From positions 1,488,001 to 1,552,000 of the forward strand of contig JBAIAA010000352.1 in the NCBI GenBank assembly GCA_037893245.1: a DNA stretch of 64,000 nt. Direction: 5' to 3'. The notes under the pieces were generated by a model that saw nothing but the letters and a program-made list of their open reading frames with translations, was not told where the DNA came from and made no database searches. Every line of letters starts with the position of its first letter. The stretch's first letter is position 1. Both the position numbers and the translations under genes were made by a program. The DNA is from Crossaster papposus. Its lineage: Eukaryota > Echinodermata > Asteroidea > Velatida > Solasteridae. Positions 42,007-52,749 of this stretch are shown here, in pieces.

Positions 42007-42897
42007 AAGTATGATGTCCTTAAGGATAGGGGATGGGGAGGATATATTCCTACTGTTTGACTATAGTGGGATTGGGCCATGGGACCTCGAGTACGATGTC
42101 CTCAAGGATAGGGGATGAGGAGGATATATCTCTACTGTTTGACTAGTGGGATTGGGCCATGGGACCTCAAGTACGATGTCTTCAATGATAGGGGATGAGG
42201 AGGATATATCCCTACTGTTTGACTATAGTGGGATTGGGCCATGGGACCTCAAGTATGATGTCCTCAAGGATAGGGGATGAGGAGGATATATCCCTACTGT
42301 TTGACTATAGTGGGATTGGGCCATGTGACCTCAAGTACAATGTCTTCAATGATAGGGGATGAGGAGGATATATCCCTACTGTTTGACTAGTGGGATTGGG
42401 CCATGGGACCTCAAGTACAATGTCTTCAATGATAGGGGATGAGGAGGATATATCCCTACTGTTTGACTATAGTGGGATTGGGCCATGGGACCTCAAGTAT
42501 GATGTCCTCAAGGATAGGGGATGAGGAGGATATATCCCTACTGTTTGACTATAGTGGGATTGGGCCATGGGACCTCAAGTACGATGTCCTCAAGGATAGG
42601 GGATGGGGAGGTTATATCCCGACTGTTTGACTAGTGGGATTGGGCCATGGTACCTTAAGTAAAATGTCTTCAAGGATAGGGGATGGGGAGGATATATTCC
42701 TACTGTTTGACTATAGTGGGATTGGGCCATGGGTCTTCCGTATGATGTCCTCAAGGATAGAGGATGGGGAGGTTATATCTCTACTGTTTGACTAGTGGGA
42801 TTGGGCCATGGGACCTCAAGTACGATGTCCTCAAGGATAGGGGATGGGGAGTTTATATCCCTACTGTTTGACTATAGTGGGATTGGGCCATGGGACC
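42007..42897. repeat. 80-83-bp minisatellite, about 11 units
   Basis: Same unit as at 30.4 kb. Units alternate between gactagtggg and gactatagtggg forms, giving 80- and 83-bp lengths in a partly regular order. Confidence 0.9.
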
Positions 42898-43028
42898 ACA
42901 CACCAGATTTCTGTGGCAAGAAACATATGTTGATATTGTAGTTATTTCATAGCTTTACTATTGTCCACATTTATCAAACACTTAAAAAAATACACAATAA
43001 AAACACATTTTGGATTGAACTGAATTGC

Positions 43029-43150
43029 ATTGGACTGGACTGGACTGGACTGGACTGGATTGGATTGGATTGGATTGGATTGGATTGGACTGGATTGGTT
43101 TGGACTAGATTGGATTAGATTGGATTGGATTTGATTGGATTGGATTTGAT
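43029..43150 (+). repeat. (TTGGA/CTGGA)n pentanucleotide array
   Basis: About 24 copies of a 5-bp unit, with a CTGGA block then a TTGGA block. The 30.8-kb sister region has only a couple of copies. Confidence 0.9.
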
Positions 43151-43207
43151 TTTTTGTATACATCTTGTGGCCAAATGGCCAAATTGCAGATATGTTACAG
43201 GCAGATA

Positions 43208-43386
43208 TGATTGTACGCATGGACTTCACTCAAAAGACTGTGAAGAGAAACACAAAGTTGAAGAGGATGCCGATTGGTGCAATGATTTCAGTACTTAACC
43301 ATATTATTTGAACGGTTCTGTTTTCACTCTTGTAATAGTTCTCAAGATGCTTGTTTACTTCAGTCAATAGAGTGGCTATCGCCCAT
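43208..43386 (-). pseudogene. GPCR fragment (ectodomain to ICL1)
   Basis: The minus strand encodes ATLLTEVNKHLENYYKSENR through STEIIAPIGILFNFVF to KSMRTII. The expected ATG is ATA, and a TGA replaces the Arg codon after TM1. It is cut at tgattgtacgc, the same base as the 61.6-kb fragment. The type-B promoter follows to about 43590. Confidence 0.75.
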
Positions 43387-44557
43387 CATTTGCGGTGTAG
43401 CTTGGAGCTGCATCAAACATTTTTTGCAGATACAGCGAAGCGCGTTTACCCTGTTTCAAGATTGCTCCAGTTTTATACTAATGATGAATATAACACAATG
43501 AGATCTTCTAGAAGTGTGTAGTTGAAACAGAAAGTTTTGTTCACCCTTCCTCTCTATTTTCTCACAATTCTCAAAGACCTATTGTAATGCACGTGATGCA
43601 GTGTATCTAGTGACAGCAGTTACCAAAGCATACAATTCAGTTTCGCTACTGCCATTTAGAATTAAAATTTGTTTCAGTTTTTATCATTATGTATGCAATG
43701 TGTATTTCCTTGATTGAAATTGGTTGATGTTACCGATAATGAAAAGTGACAAAAGTAAATCCTCTTTAACACTAACCCTTTTTGTTTTTAGTTTTTAGTT
43801 TTTTTGTTTTTGTTTTGTTATGGTGGGGGAAAACTTGGTCCTGCAGGCCTGGGGTGAATATATTTGGATTATGATGGACGTTGGCACTGCTGGGAGAATG
43901 GGACTGATTTTGTCCATCCTTCAGTACTGAGCTGTTCATCAACCACCACTTGAGTGGATTTGGGTAGATTTTGTACAGTACTTCCACATCAATGTTACTT
44001 TATTTTCCACATAACAAAAGGCAAACCATACAAGAGCATAACCAGATTACTTAAAATGTAGAAGGGTATGGAACACCAAGGAGGCATAAAGTCCTATCAA
44101 CACATTGATCAGTCTTTTACATTGATCGATCGGTCTTTTACATCTATCAATAGTTCTTTTACATCTATTGATTGGTCCTCCCATCAATCGGTCTTTTACA
44201 TCAACGATCGGTCTTTTAAATCGATCACACTTTGTAATTATGTGTCTACATTATACGTAAACCTAAACTCCCCTATAAGTTCCCTTTCAAATACAATGCC
44301 TTTGAAGTCTGCCTGCCTTGACCAAAAAACTCATGAATTCTAAATTTGTATATATTTTTTTTTAAGAAATAAAATCACTTGAGGGGGTTATTTTAGTCGT
44401 ATGAATCCCAGTAACCTGCAGACCACGTCTAGGTTGAAATCAATGATTTTTTTAGTAATAATGAAACACGAACTACTTTTTGGTTTGTCAGAGATGGTAA
44501 CAAAAAATTACAATTACAATTTAAATCTAATATCCTCAAAAAGTATTGACTGAGATC

Positions 44558-44697
44558 TTTAACCAGTTTGTGTCGAATGGTGTGTACCGGGTCCCAAGAA
44601 TGCTGGCCTGAACCCGTCTCGGATCGAAGTTTATGAAAAATAATCTCCCGCCTGGGCCCGGTCAATGTCAAAATAATCCCGGCACGAACTGGTTAAA
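44558..44697. mobile_element. M2 foldback element, copy 7
   Basis: TTTAACCAGTTTGTG and CACGAACTGGTTAAA ends. Confidence 0.6.
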
Positions 44698-45139
44698 AAG
44701 CACAAAGGTAGATTTCATTGTGAAAGGTAATCTCTGTCTGTGATAGACAATATGGCTTTGTGCTCATTTCAGCTGAACAATTACAAATTACAAGTATAAA
44801 AGAAGTATGCATCTGTACATTTACTTACTTACAACTTCAGTAACATAATAATAATAATAATAATTACATTTATATAGCGCGCATTCTATAAAAATATGTT
44901 CACGTGCGCTAATCACTCGAGCATTACTGAAACATTTGTTACTCTATTTAAACAAAATTCTCACAAGTTCTTGTTGAATAGAGATGAAATATAGGTGAAA
45001 ATAAAAATTAATTGCTTTAGAAAAAAAATGTGGGCTTGAAATTTCTGAAGTTTAGACTTGTGCGGTAGGTCCTATTGGATTTATATTGAGAGTCTGCAAT
45101 ATATCGTCACTAAAAATATGTAGTACATGTCTTAAGATT

Positions 45140-45340
45140 ACGCAGTGGCTATCATTACGGCAGTTGACGATCTGATTCCTTACCCAGCCCGACATTGACA
45201 AAAATATCTGGATATCGCTCTTGGAACCAGACTATTTGATAGTCAGGTTCAAAGAGTAAAAGGTTTCAGAGTATTGTCAATGTCGGGCTGGGTAAGTCAG
45301 GGAATCAGATGACCAACTGCTGTAACGATTGTCACTGCGT
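45140..45340. mobile_element. F1 foldback element, copy 7
   Basis: Same arms as copy 1; the left arm lacks a few bases (gattccttacccagc). Confidence 0.65.
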
Positions 45341-45813
45341 TAAGAATATCCCTGATAAGAGAACACATTGTATTGACATTTTATAGTGAGCTTTCAGTAT
45401 TTTGCCAACATTTTGTTCAGTATCAATATGTGTTATCAGATCATTTGTTAGGTTTGGTACCACAAATACATATGTTTAACTGGAATATCACCCAAGCCTA
45501 ATCAAAATAACTTTGAATATTATTCAGTACCGGAGCTCGAATAATGTTTCTACGTTGATTTGAGAGGTGGATATATAACAGTAAGTTCTGAGTTCATGCT
45601 TCCTTGCATTGAAATATCAGCATCAGTCAATCCTGTATCATTGTTACTTACAACTTGCATCTTTCGAAAAGAGAATTCCACATGGTGTCTCCGCAAACTC
45701 TCACTACTTTATCCTGGATCATTGTTACTGAAAACTTGCAAGTGTTGCTGGCACTCTTGAGACCGCTGTTCCTCTTGCAGGGATGGGTGGGAAGTCAGTC
45801 GCCCTGGAACATA

Positions 45814-46782
45814 AGGCGCTTTCACAATGTCCAAAATCTGGGGGTTGGAACCGGTTGCAACCCCGAGATTTTTTTCAACCCTTTTCACACTACTAAAATT
45901 TCAACCCGGTTCCAACCCGGGTAGCATGCTCTAGCCGGATCGAAATCAACCCTGGTAGGGACCAGGGTTGAAAATCTCAACCCGGATTGAAATCGCATTT
46001 TTCGTCGTGAACCGTGTCGAAAATGATAGTGTGAACTGCCCCGGGTTGAGTTCGCTTACCGCCGATCCGTGTTGAGTTGTGGCGCGAAATCCTACAGAAA
46101 TCGGACACGCGCGGTACAAGGTCAATAAATAATCAGTTCTGCGATCGACGTGACACGTACATGGATATGTATACATGTGCGTGTACATGTATGTACATTT
46201 ACTGGCACGTCATGCATGTTTTGCATATGTGCTACACGTAGTTCTTCACCAAACCCAAATACAACAGCAACAACACGCATCCAGGCATTTCTCTTCAATT
46301 TTGTTCGAAAATGGGTCCCAAAAAGACCGACAATAAAGCTGAAAGACAAAGAAAGGACAAAGAAGTAAAGGCCATGTTGACGATTTGGTCGGACGATGCG
46401 GTTTATTCGCAACTGGACGGCACGACAAGAAATAAGGTGTTCGCGAAAATGTCTGACTCTGAGGATCTCGAAGGCCAGGGAATCCACGACAAAACGCTGA
46501 GTCAGTGCCGCATAAATTAACAAATTTGAGGCGGGATTATAAGCATTGTGGGATCGGGCAAATCATCACAGCGCGCCTTTTTGAATGCGATCCGTGTTGA
46601 GAAATGGGTAGTGTGAATGCACGGCGGCTCTAGCCGGATTGAACGTTACACGGTTCACTAGCGGCTGGTTTGCCGCATGAACAGTGTGAACGTTGCGTCT
46701 CCGTGATCCGTGTCGAAAACAACCCATGCTGAACCGGGTTGGTTTCAACACGGTTCGAAACTGAGATAGTGTGAAAACGCCT
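45814..46782 (+). mobile_element. Non-autonomous DNA transposon with Myb/SANT-like ORF
   Basis: Inverted ends AGGCGCTTTCACA and TGTGAAAACGCCT. ATA is duplicated (45811-45813, 46783-46785), and sister units carry the empty site gaacatagttcttgac. Subterminal ggttgaaaccgg-like motifs occur at both ends. It encodes a broken Myb/SANT-like protein (46311-46520). Harbinger transposons carry such a second protein, so a Harbinger-type origin is inferred. No DDE nuclease is present. Confidence 0.75.
46311..46520 (+). pseudogene. Broken Myb/SANT-like DNA-binding protein of the transposon
   Basis: MGPKKTDNKAERQRKDKEVK then TIWSDDAVYSQLDGTTRNK and an SQC motif. This is the Trp, LDG.TRNK and QCR pattern of the Myb/SANT-like DNA-binding domain. 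The frame ends in TAA just after QCRIN. In the next frame KLTNLRRDYK follows at once, as the family expects, so a one-base indel near 46510 broke the domain. Only the N-terminal part remains. Confidence 0.65.
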
Positions 46783-47205
46783 ATAGTTCTTGACAGTTTT
46801 AGAGTGACTCCCTGCTGGTTCTTGATGCGCACATTACTGGCTGCTCCTATGGCACTTGACTGTTGTGCCTGGAACATTGTTTGAGAGTTACATGTACTTA
46901 CAAAGTGAGTGTTGACTACATGTATCTGCTGACTCTGCACACTGCTACCCTTACATGAATGGCTTGCACTCGTCATTTACTAGAGAACATTGTTCAATTG
47001 ACAACTTTCCAATGATTGACTCCCTTCTGGTTCTGGATGTGCATGCCGCTGCCTTCGATGATGGCTCAGTGCCAGTCAACCCATGACATTGTTTCTAAGT
47101 TCTTGCAAGTGACTGTTGGCTCTCTGCTGGTTTTGGATGTACACACTGTTGTTCTTGTACAGATGCCTTGCAATCAGTCAGACTATACTAAAGCATTGAT
47201 CCCGA

Positions 47206-48519
47206 TTAGAACTTGCAAGCGCTGGGGTACGTCCCCGCTGGTTCTGCATGTACCTCAACATGCACTTGAACATGCTGCTGACTGCGGGTAGATAACTTGC
47301 TGGTGCCTTGCCTGGAAAATTGTTCTTGATAGCTGTCCAGTGACTGCTGACTCTCCGAGTGTTGTGCATGCTCTGGGCTTTGTGGCGTGCTGCTGCTTGG
47401 CCTGAAACATTGTTCTTGATAGCTGTCCAGTGGCTGCTGACTTTCTGGGTGTTGTGCACACTCTTGGCTTAGTGGCTTGTTGCTGCTTGGCCTGGCAGCA
47501 CGCTGCTCTTGGTCATTTTCTGCATGTGGAATCACACGAAGCTCAATGTGCTTCCCTGGCTGCGATGGTTGGCTGGGATTCTGTCTTGGGCAGCAACGAC
47601 AGCACAGTTTGAGGAATGAGAAAGCCTCGACTACAGCCGCACGATAGTCTGCGTTTGTGGCACTGTAGACCAGGGAATTGATTGAACTATTGATAAGCTC
47701 AAGAATTGTATGACATGAAAACAGAATGTACATTTTGGCTGTAAGTTGTAAAAGTTCAACAGCCTGTGAAGTTGAATACTTACTTTGCACAATAACAAGA
47801 ATTGACAATGCAGTGCGTATTGAGTTCAAAATGAAGAAAACAGCAGTATTGATTATTACCATACAGAGGACCTTGCCTGCTCGCTTGGGACGGTTTGGCA
47901 ACAGGGCTGATTGTCTGCACACTTTTACTACCACATAGATGTACAAAGCAAGAGTTGCTATCAAGCAAACAATGGCAATAATGGAATTAATCCAAAAGAC
48001 GACATCATCAAAGATAGTCTCTGGTAAAAATATCAGAATCACAGCAACAATGATTCTAGGCACCCAGACTCCTGCGGATATCTTTGCTGCTCGAGATTTA
48101 GAGGCTTTCTCTTTGTGTGTCAGAGGATTACGTACTGCAGAGAATCTCTCAGCTGCTATGGTAACCACAAAGAAATGAGAAACAGCAAGAAGTGTGTATC
48201 TGACACCTCCATATACTTTTTGAACAAGGAAGTTGTACTTGAAGTGCGAACACAATGCAAATATAAAGTCACTTGTAAGGAAGAGCGAGTCAGCCACAGC
48301 CAGATTGGATAAGTAGATGTTGATGATTGTACACATGGACTTCATTCGAATGACTGTGAAGAGAAACACAAAGTTGAAGAGGATGCCGATTGGTGCAATG
48401 ATTTCAGCACTTAACCACGTTATTTCGTTTGTTCTGTCTCTACTCTTGTAAAAGCTCTCAAGATGCTTGTTCAATTCAGGTGACAGAGTAGAATTGTCTT
48501 CTTGGTAGCCATCAGCCAT
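47206..48519 (-). CDS. GPCR-8: mosaic atypical receptor, 437 aa
   Basis: The ectodomain and TM1 match GPCR-2 (MADGYQEDNST.SPELNKHLES, RDRTNEITWLSAEII). The TM6-TM7 link (SKYSTSQAVELLQLTAKMYI) matches GPCR-3. Core: AVAD, AAERF, GVW and NSLVY. The tail has two 30-residue repeats of the GPCR-2 type (LDSYQEQCFRPSSS) and ends in AGTYPSACKF because four extra bases (ACGT duplication) shift the frame. As in GPCR-6, the type-A leader is fused to a type-B head and promoter. Confidence 0.85.
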   Translation of the reverse strand: MADGYQEDNSTLSPELNKHLESFYKSRDRTNEITWLSAEIIAPIGILFNFVFLFTVIRMKSMCTIINIYLSNLAVADSLFLTSDFIFALCSHFKYNFLVQKVYGGVRYTLLAVSHFFVVTIAAERFSAVRNPLTHKEKASKSRAAKISAGVWVPRIIVAVILIFLPETIFDDVVFWINSIIAIVCLIATLALYIYVVVKVCRQSALLPNRPKRAGKVLCMVIINTAVFFILNSIRTALSILVIVQSKYSTSQAVELLQLTAKMYILFSCHTILELINSSINSLVYSATNADYRAAVVEAFSFLKLCCRCCPRQNPSQPSQPGKHIELRVIPHAENDQEQRAARPSSNKPLSQECAQHPESQQPLDSYQEQCFRPSSSTPQSPEHAQHSESQQSLDSYQEQFSRQGTSKLSTRSQQHVQVHVEVHAEPAGTYPSACKF

Positions 48520-48589
48520 AGTTCATGTACAGTGTAGCATTTCCAACATTATTTGCAGATGCAGTGCAGGTATTCTTGTTGTAAGAACA

Positions 48590-48700
48590 CTAACAGAGAA
48601 TCTTTGAGGAGTGTGCAGTTGAAACTGAAAGCTGAAAGTTCATAAGATGCTTGTTTATTTCATTCGATAGAGTGCAGCTGTCTTTGTAGCCATCACCCAT
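48590..48700 (-). other. Upstream ORF in the GPCR-8 leader (36 codons)
   Basis: Type-B start (MGDGYKDSCTLSNEINKHL) fused to type-A leader and ending in TAG 70 nt before the receptor ATG; same junction as GPCR-6. Confidence 0.55.
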
Positions 48701-48783
48701 CATGTGCAGTATAGCTTGGAGCTGCATCCAACATTTTCTGGAGATACAGCGAAGCGCATTTGTCCTATTTCAAGATTGCTCCA

Positions 48784-48792
48784 GTTTTTATA
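48784..48792 (-). promoter_or_regulatory. Type-B TATA box, presumed for GPCR-8
   Basis: TATAAAAAC on the minus strand, the only TATA-like site left upstream of GPCR-8, about 265 nt from the ATG. Confidence 0.45.
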
Positions 48793-49157
48793 CTAATGGG
48801 GAATATAACACCTTGAGATCTTCTAGAAGTGTGTAGTTGAAACAGAAAGTTTTGTTGATATTCCCTCCATATTTTCCCACAATTCTCAAAGACATATTGT
48901 AATGCACGTGATATGAATGTATCTCGTGACAGCAGTTACCAAAGCAGACAATTCAGTTTCGCTACTGCCATTTGGAATTAAAGTTGTTTCAGTTTTTATT
49001 ATTTTGTATATTTCCTTGATTGAAATTGCTTGATGTTACCGATAATGAAAAGTGACAAAACTAACGCTTTTTTAACCCTAATCCTCCCAAATCCATCCAA
49101 ATCCATACCCTTGTTTTGTTTTTGTTTGTTTGATTGTTTTTGGGTTGTGGTGGTGGT

Positions 49158-49187
49158 GGGGGGGGGGGGGGGGGGGGGGGGGGGGGG
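49158..49187 (+). repeat. 30-base G homopolymer
   Basis: An uninterrupted G run after ggtggtggtg, homologous in position to the run at 35162. Confidence 0.9.
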
Positions 49188-49548
49188 CTTGGTCCTGCAG
49201 GCCTGGGGTGAATATATTTGGATTATGATGGATGTTGGCACTGTTGGGACAATGGGACTGATTTTTTCCACCGTGCAGTACTAAGCTGTTGTTCATCAAT
49301 ATCAACCACCACTTGAGTAGATTTGGGTGGATTTGGTCCTGTGTACTTAAAATGCAGTAGGGTATGGAACACCAAATAGGCATAAACTCCAATCAACACA
49401 TTGATCAGTCTTTTTTACACCGATCGTCCTTTTACATCTATTGATTGGTCCTTCCATCAAATGGTCTTTTACATCGATCGATTGGTCTTTTACATCGATC
49501 ACACTTTGCAATTATGTGTCACAGTTTACATATACGTAAACCTAAACT

Positions 49549-50019
49549 ACCCTCAATCAAACACACATTTATTTCCTCTTCTTAATTGACATAGATACAA
49601 AATTATATAAGTATTGAATAACAAGATATAAATGCCAGAGGTGGCAAAACCTTGTTAGCAAAGCTTGTATTAGGCATGCCATTAAACAAAAACAAACGAA
49701 CGGACACCATAAATTATAGGAAAACAATCATACTTCTAAGCAGTAAAAAAAACATATAATACAATACTGGGCTACATGTAGGATTGCCATACCAAGTCCA
49801 TTTTTACATGGATACATGGTTTATAATATATTACATTAGGAACAATTTAAGTTTCTGTTTAAAAAAAATTATATGACCTTGAATATCTAAGAGAGAATGG
49901 TAAATCATTCCACAATTTAGGTCTGGAGTTTTTGATGTGTTGAAAAGCAGATGTTCTACGGTATGTTGCAGTATATAACTTGTTATAGTTATGTAAGTTA
50001 CAGTTAAGTACAAATGAGT
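49549..50019 (-). mobile_element. LINE 3'-end remnant, copy 6
   Basis: Same RT C-terminal remnant as copy 1, with a small internal deletion near 49975. Confidence 0.6.
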
Positions 50020-50282
50020 CCCCTATGAATTCCCTTTCAAATACAATCCTTATGAAGTCTGCCTGCCTTGACCAACAAACTCATAGATTTTAAACCTTTA
50101 CATGTATGTTTTATTTTGACAACAAAAAATTACTTGAGGGGGTTATTTCAGTCATATGAATCCTGGTAATCTGCAGACCACATTCAAGTTAAAATCAATG
50201 AAACATTTTTTAATAATGAAAAATTACAATTTAAAAATAAATCTATATTTGAGTAAAACTCAAAAGGTATTGACTGAGTATC

Positions 50283-50404
50283 TTTAACCAGTTTGTGTCG
50301 GATGGCGTGTACCGGTTCCCAAGAATGCTAGCCTGAACCCGTCTCGGATCGTGGTTCATGAAAAATAATCCCGCGCCTGGCCCGGTCAATGTCAAAATAA
50401 TCCA
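50283..50404. mobile_element. M2 foldback element, copy 8 (right end lost)
   Basis: The left end TTTAACCAGTTTGTG is intact; the right inverted end is deleted. Confidence 0.55.
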
Positions 50405-50771
50405 GGCACAAAGGTAGATTTAATTGTGAAAGGTAATCTCTGTCGGTGATGGACAATATGGCTTTGTGCTCATTTCAGCGGAACAATTACAAATTACATG
50501 TACAAGTATATAAAAAGTATGCATCTGTACATTTACTCACTTATTTACAACTTCAGTAACGGTAATCACTCAAGCATTACTAAAACATTTGTTACTCTAT
50601 TTAAACGAAATTCTCACAAACTCATGTTGAACAGAAATGAAATATAGGTGAAAATAAATATTAATTGTTTTAGAAAAAATGTCTGAACTTTAGACTTGTG
50701 TGGTAGGTCCTATTGGATTTATTTTGAGAGTCGGCAATACATCATCACTGAAACATTGTAGTGTTAAGAAT

Positions 50772-50976
50772 ACGCAGTGGCTATCATTATGTCAGTTGAC
50801 GATCTGATTCCCCGACTTACCCAGCACGACCTTGACAAAAATATCTGGATATCGCTCTTTAAACCAGACTATTTGATAGTCGGGTTTAAAGAGTAAAAGG
50901 TCCAGAGTATTGTCAATGTCGGGCTGGGTAAGTCAGGGAATCAGATCATCAACTGCTGTAATGATAGTCATTGCGT
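50772..50976. mobile_element. F1 foldback element, copy 8
   Basis: Arms as in copy 1; about 830 bp past the GPCR-9 stop. Confidence 0.7.
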
Positions 50977-51805
50977 TAAGAATATCCCTAAACAGAGAAC
51001 ACATTGTATTGACATTTTATAGTGAGCTTTTCAGTATTTTGCCAACATTTGTTTTAGTATCAATATGTGTTATCAGATCATTTGGTATCATGGTTTGGTA
51101 TCACAAATACATGTTTAACTGGAATATCACCATTGATAATTTGAATATTAATCAGTACCGGAGCTCGAATAATGTTTCTACGTTGATTTGAGAGGTGGAT
51201 ATAACATTAAGTTCTGAGTTCATGCTTCCTTGCATTGAAATCTCAGCATCAGTCAATCCTGTATCATTGTTACTTACAACTTGCATCTTTCGAAAAGATA
51301 ATTCCACATGGTGTCTCTGCAAACCCTCACTGCTTTATCCTGGATCATTGTTACTGAAAACTTGACAGTGTTGCTAGCACTCTTGAGACCGCTGTTCCTC
51401 TTGCAGGGATGGGTGGGAAGTCAGTCACCCTGGAACATAGTTCTTGACAGTTTTGGAGTGACTGGTTCTTGATGCGCATAATACATGTATACTGCTCCTG
51501 TGAGACTAGCCTGTTGTGCCTGGAACATTGTTTGAGAGTTACTTACAAAGTGATTGTCGACTACATGTATCTTCTGACTCTGCACACTGCTGACCTTGCA
51601 TGGATGGCTTGCACACATCAGTTACCAGAGAACATTGGTCTTGACAATCTTCCAATGGTTGACTCCCTTCTGGTTCTGGATGTGCATACTGCTGCTCTTG
51701 TGATGATGGCTCCGTGCCAGTCAACCCAGGACATTGTTCCTGATGAGTACTTGCAAGTGACTGCTGGCTCTCTGCTGGTTCTGGATGTACACACTCATGT
51801 TCCCC

Positions 51806-52411
51806 TTATATGAATGGCTTGTTGTCAGTCAGACTAGAGCATTGTTTCTGGTGGGAACTTGCAAACTCTGGGATCTCCGCTGGTTCTGCATGTACCTCAA
51901 CATGCACTTGAACATGCTGCTGACTGGGCTTGGATAACTTGCTTCTGCTTTGCCTGGAACATTGTTCTGAACAGCTGTCCATTGACTGCTGACTCTCTGA
52001 GTGTTGTGACTGCCCTTGGCTTAGTGGCTTGCTGCTGTTTTGCCTGCAACATTGTTCTGGACAGCTGTTCAGTGACTGCTGACTCTCTGGGTGTTGTGCA
52101 CACTCTTTGCTTGGTGGCTTGCTGCTGCTTGGCCTGGCAGCACGCTGCTCTTGGTCATTGTCTGCCTGTGGAATCACACGAAGCTCAATCTGCTTCCCAG
52201 GCTGCGATGGCTGGCTGGGATTCAGTTTTGGGCAGCAACGAAAGACTGTGAAGAGAAACACAAAGTTGAAGAGGATGCCGATTGGTGCAATGATTTCAGC
52301 ACTTAACCATATTATTTGTTTTTTTCTGTCTACACTCTTGTAAAAGTTCTGAAGTTGCTTGTTTACTTCAGTTGACAGAGTAGAGTTGTCTTCTTGGTAG
52401 CCATCAGCCAT
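51806..52411 (-). pseudogene. GPCR-9: TM1 fused in frame to the tail, 201 aa
   Basis: Residues 1-58 are a normal receptor start (MADGYQEDNSTLSTEVNKQL, SAEIIAPIGILFNFVFLFTV). They are followed directly by CCPKLNPSQPSQPGKQIELR and a full tail with two QEQC/PEQC-type repeats. TM2-TM7 are deleted (about 755 bp compared with sisters). The junction shares CGA with both parents, which suggests a microhomology deletion. The frame is intact, the start is standard and a type-A TATA lies upstream, so a single-helix protein with the receptor tail could be made. It cannot be a GPCR. Whether it is expressed is unknown. Confidence 0.8.
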
Positions 52412-52541
52412 AGTTCATGTACAGTGTAGCATTTCCAACATTATTTGCAGATGCAGTGCAGGAATTCTTGTTGTAAGAACACTAACAGAGAATCTTTGAG
52501 GTGTGTGCAGTTGAAACTGAAAACTACAGTTTGTCTTCTCC

Positions 52542-52552
52542 CCTTTTATATA
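52542..52552 (-). promoter_or_regulatory. Type-A TATA box of GPCR-9
   Basis: TATATAAAAGG on the minus strand, 131 nt upstream of the ATG, in an intact type-A promoter block. Confidence 0.55.
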
Positions 52553-52749
52553 TTCTCTCTGTTTATTTTTTATAAATTTTACCAACACTTTCTCTTGTGA
52601 CAACACTGACTATACAGCGTTTATAAATTATGTTGGTGATGAAGGAAACAAAAACATATTCAATTTACATCACCCCGACGCAAATTGGAACATTTGGTTG
52701 CAGAACCCGCTGCTAATGCTATTGGGATTTCAACCAGCTAGCCAAACCC

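Larger units (their letters stand above)
43590..47205. other. Intergenic unit 8, LINE-free, with Harbinger-like insertion
   Basis: No intact gene. T/A-rich tract (43780-43815), cgatcgatcgg motifs (about 44105-44228), empty LINE site near 44270, M2 (44558-44697), (TAA)n near 44845, F1 (45140-45340), tail-repeat remnants split by an element (45814-46782), then more decayed tail repeats to 47205. Confidence 0.65.
48900..51805. other. Intergenic unit 9
   Basis: No gene. Poly-G (49158-49187), cgatcgattgg motifs (about 49410-49500), LINE remnant (49549-50019), M2 with its right end deleted (50283-50404), F1 (50772-50976), and decayed tail repeats (about 51190-51805). The (TAA)n-linked repeat of other units is mostly deleted near 50562. 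Confidence 0.65.

Noticed and set aside
46122-46523. 133-codon minus-strand ORF
   Set aside because: It is antisense to the Myb/SANT-like ORF of the transposon and has no recognisable motif.
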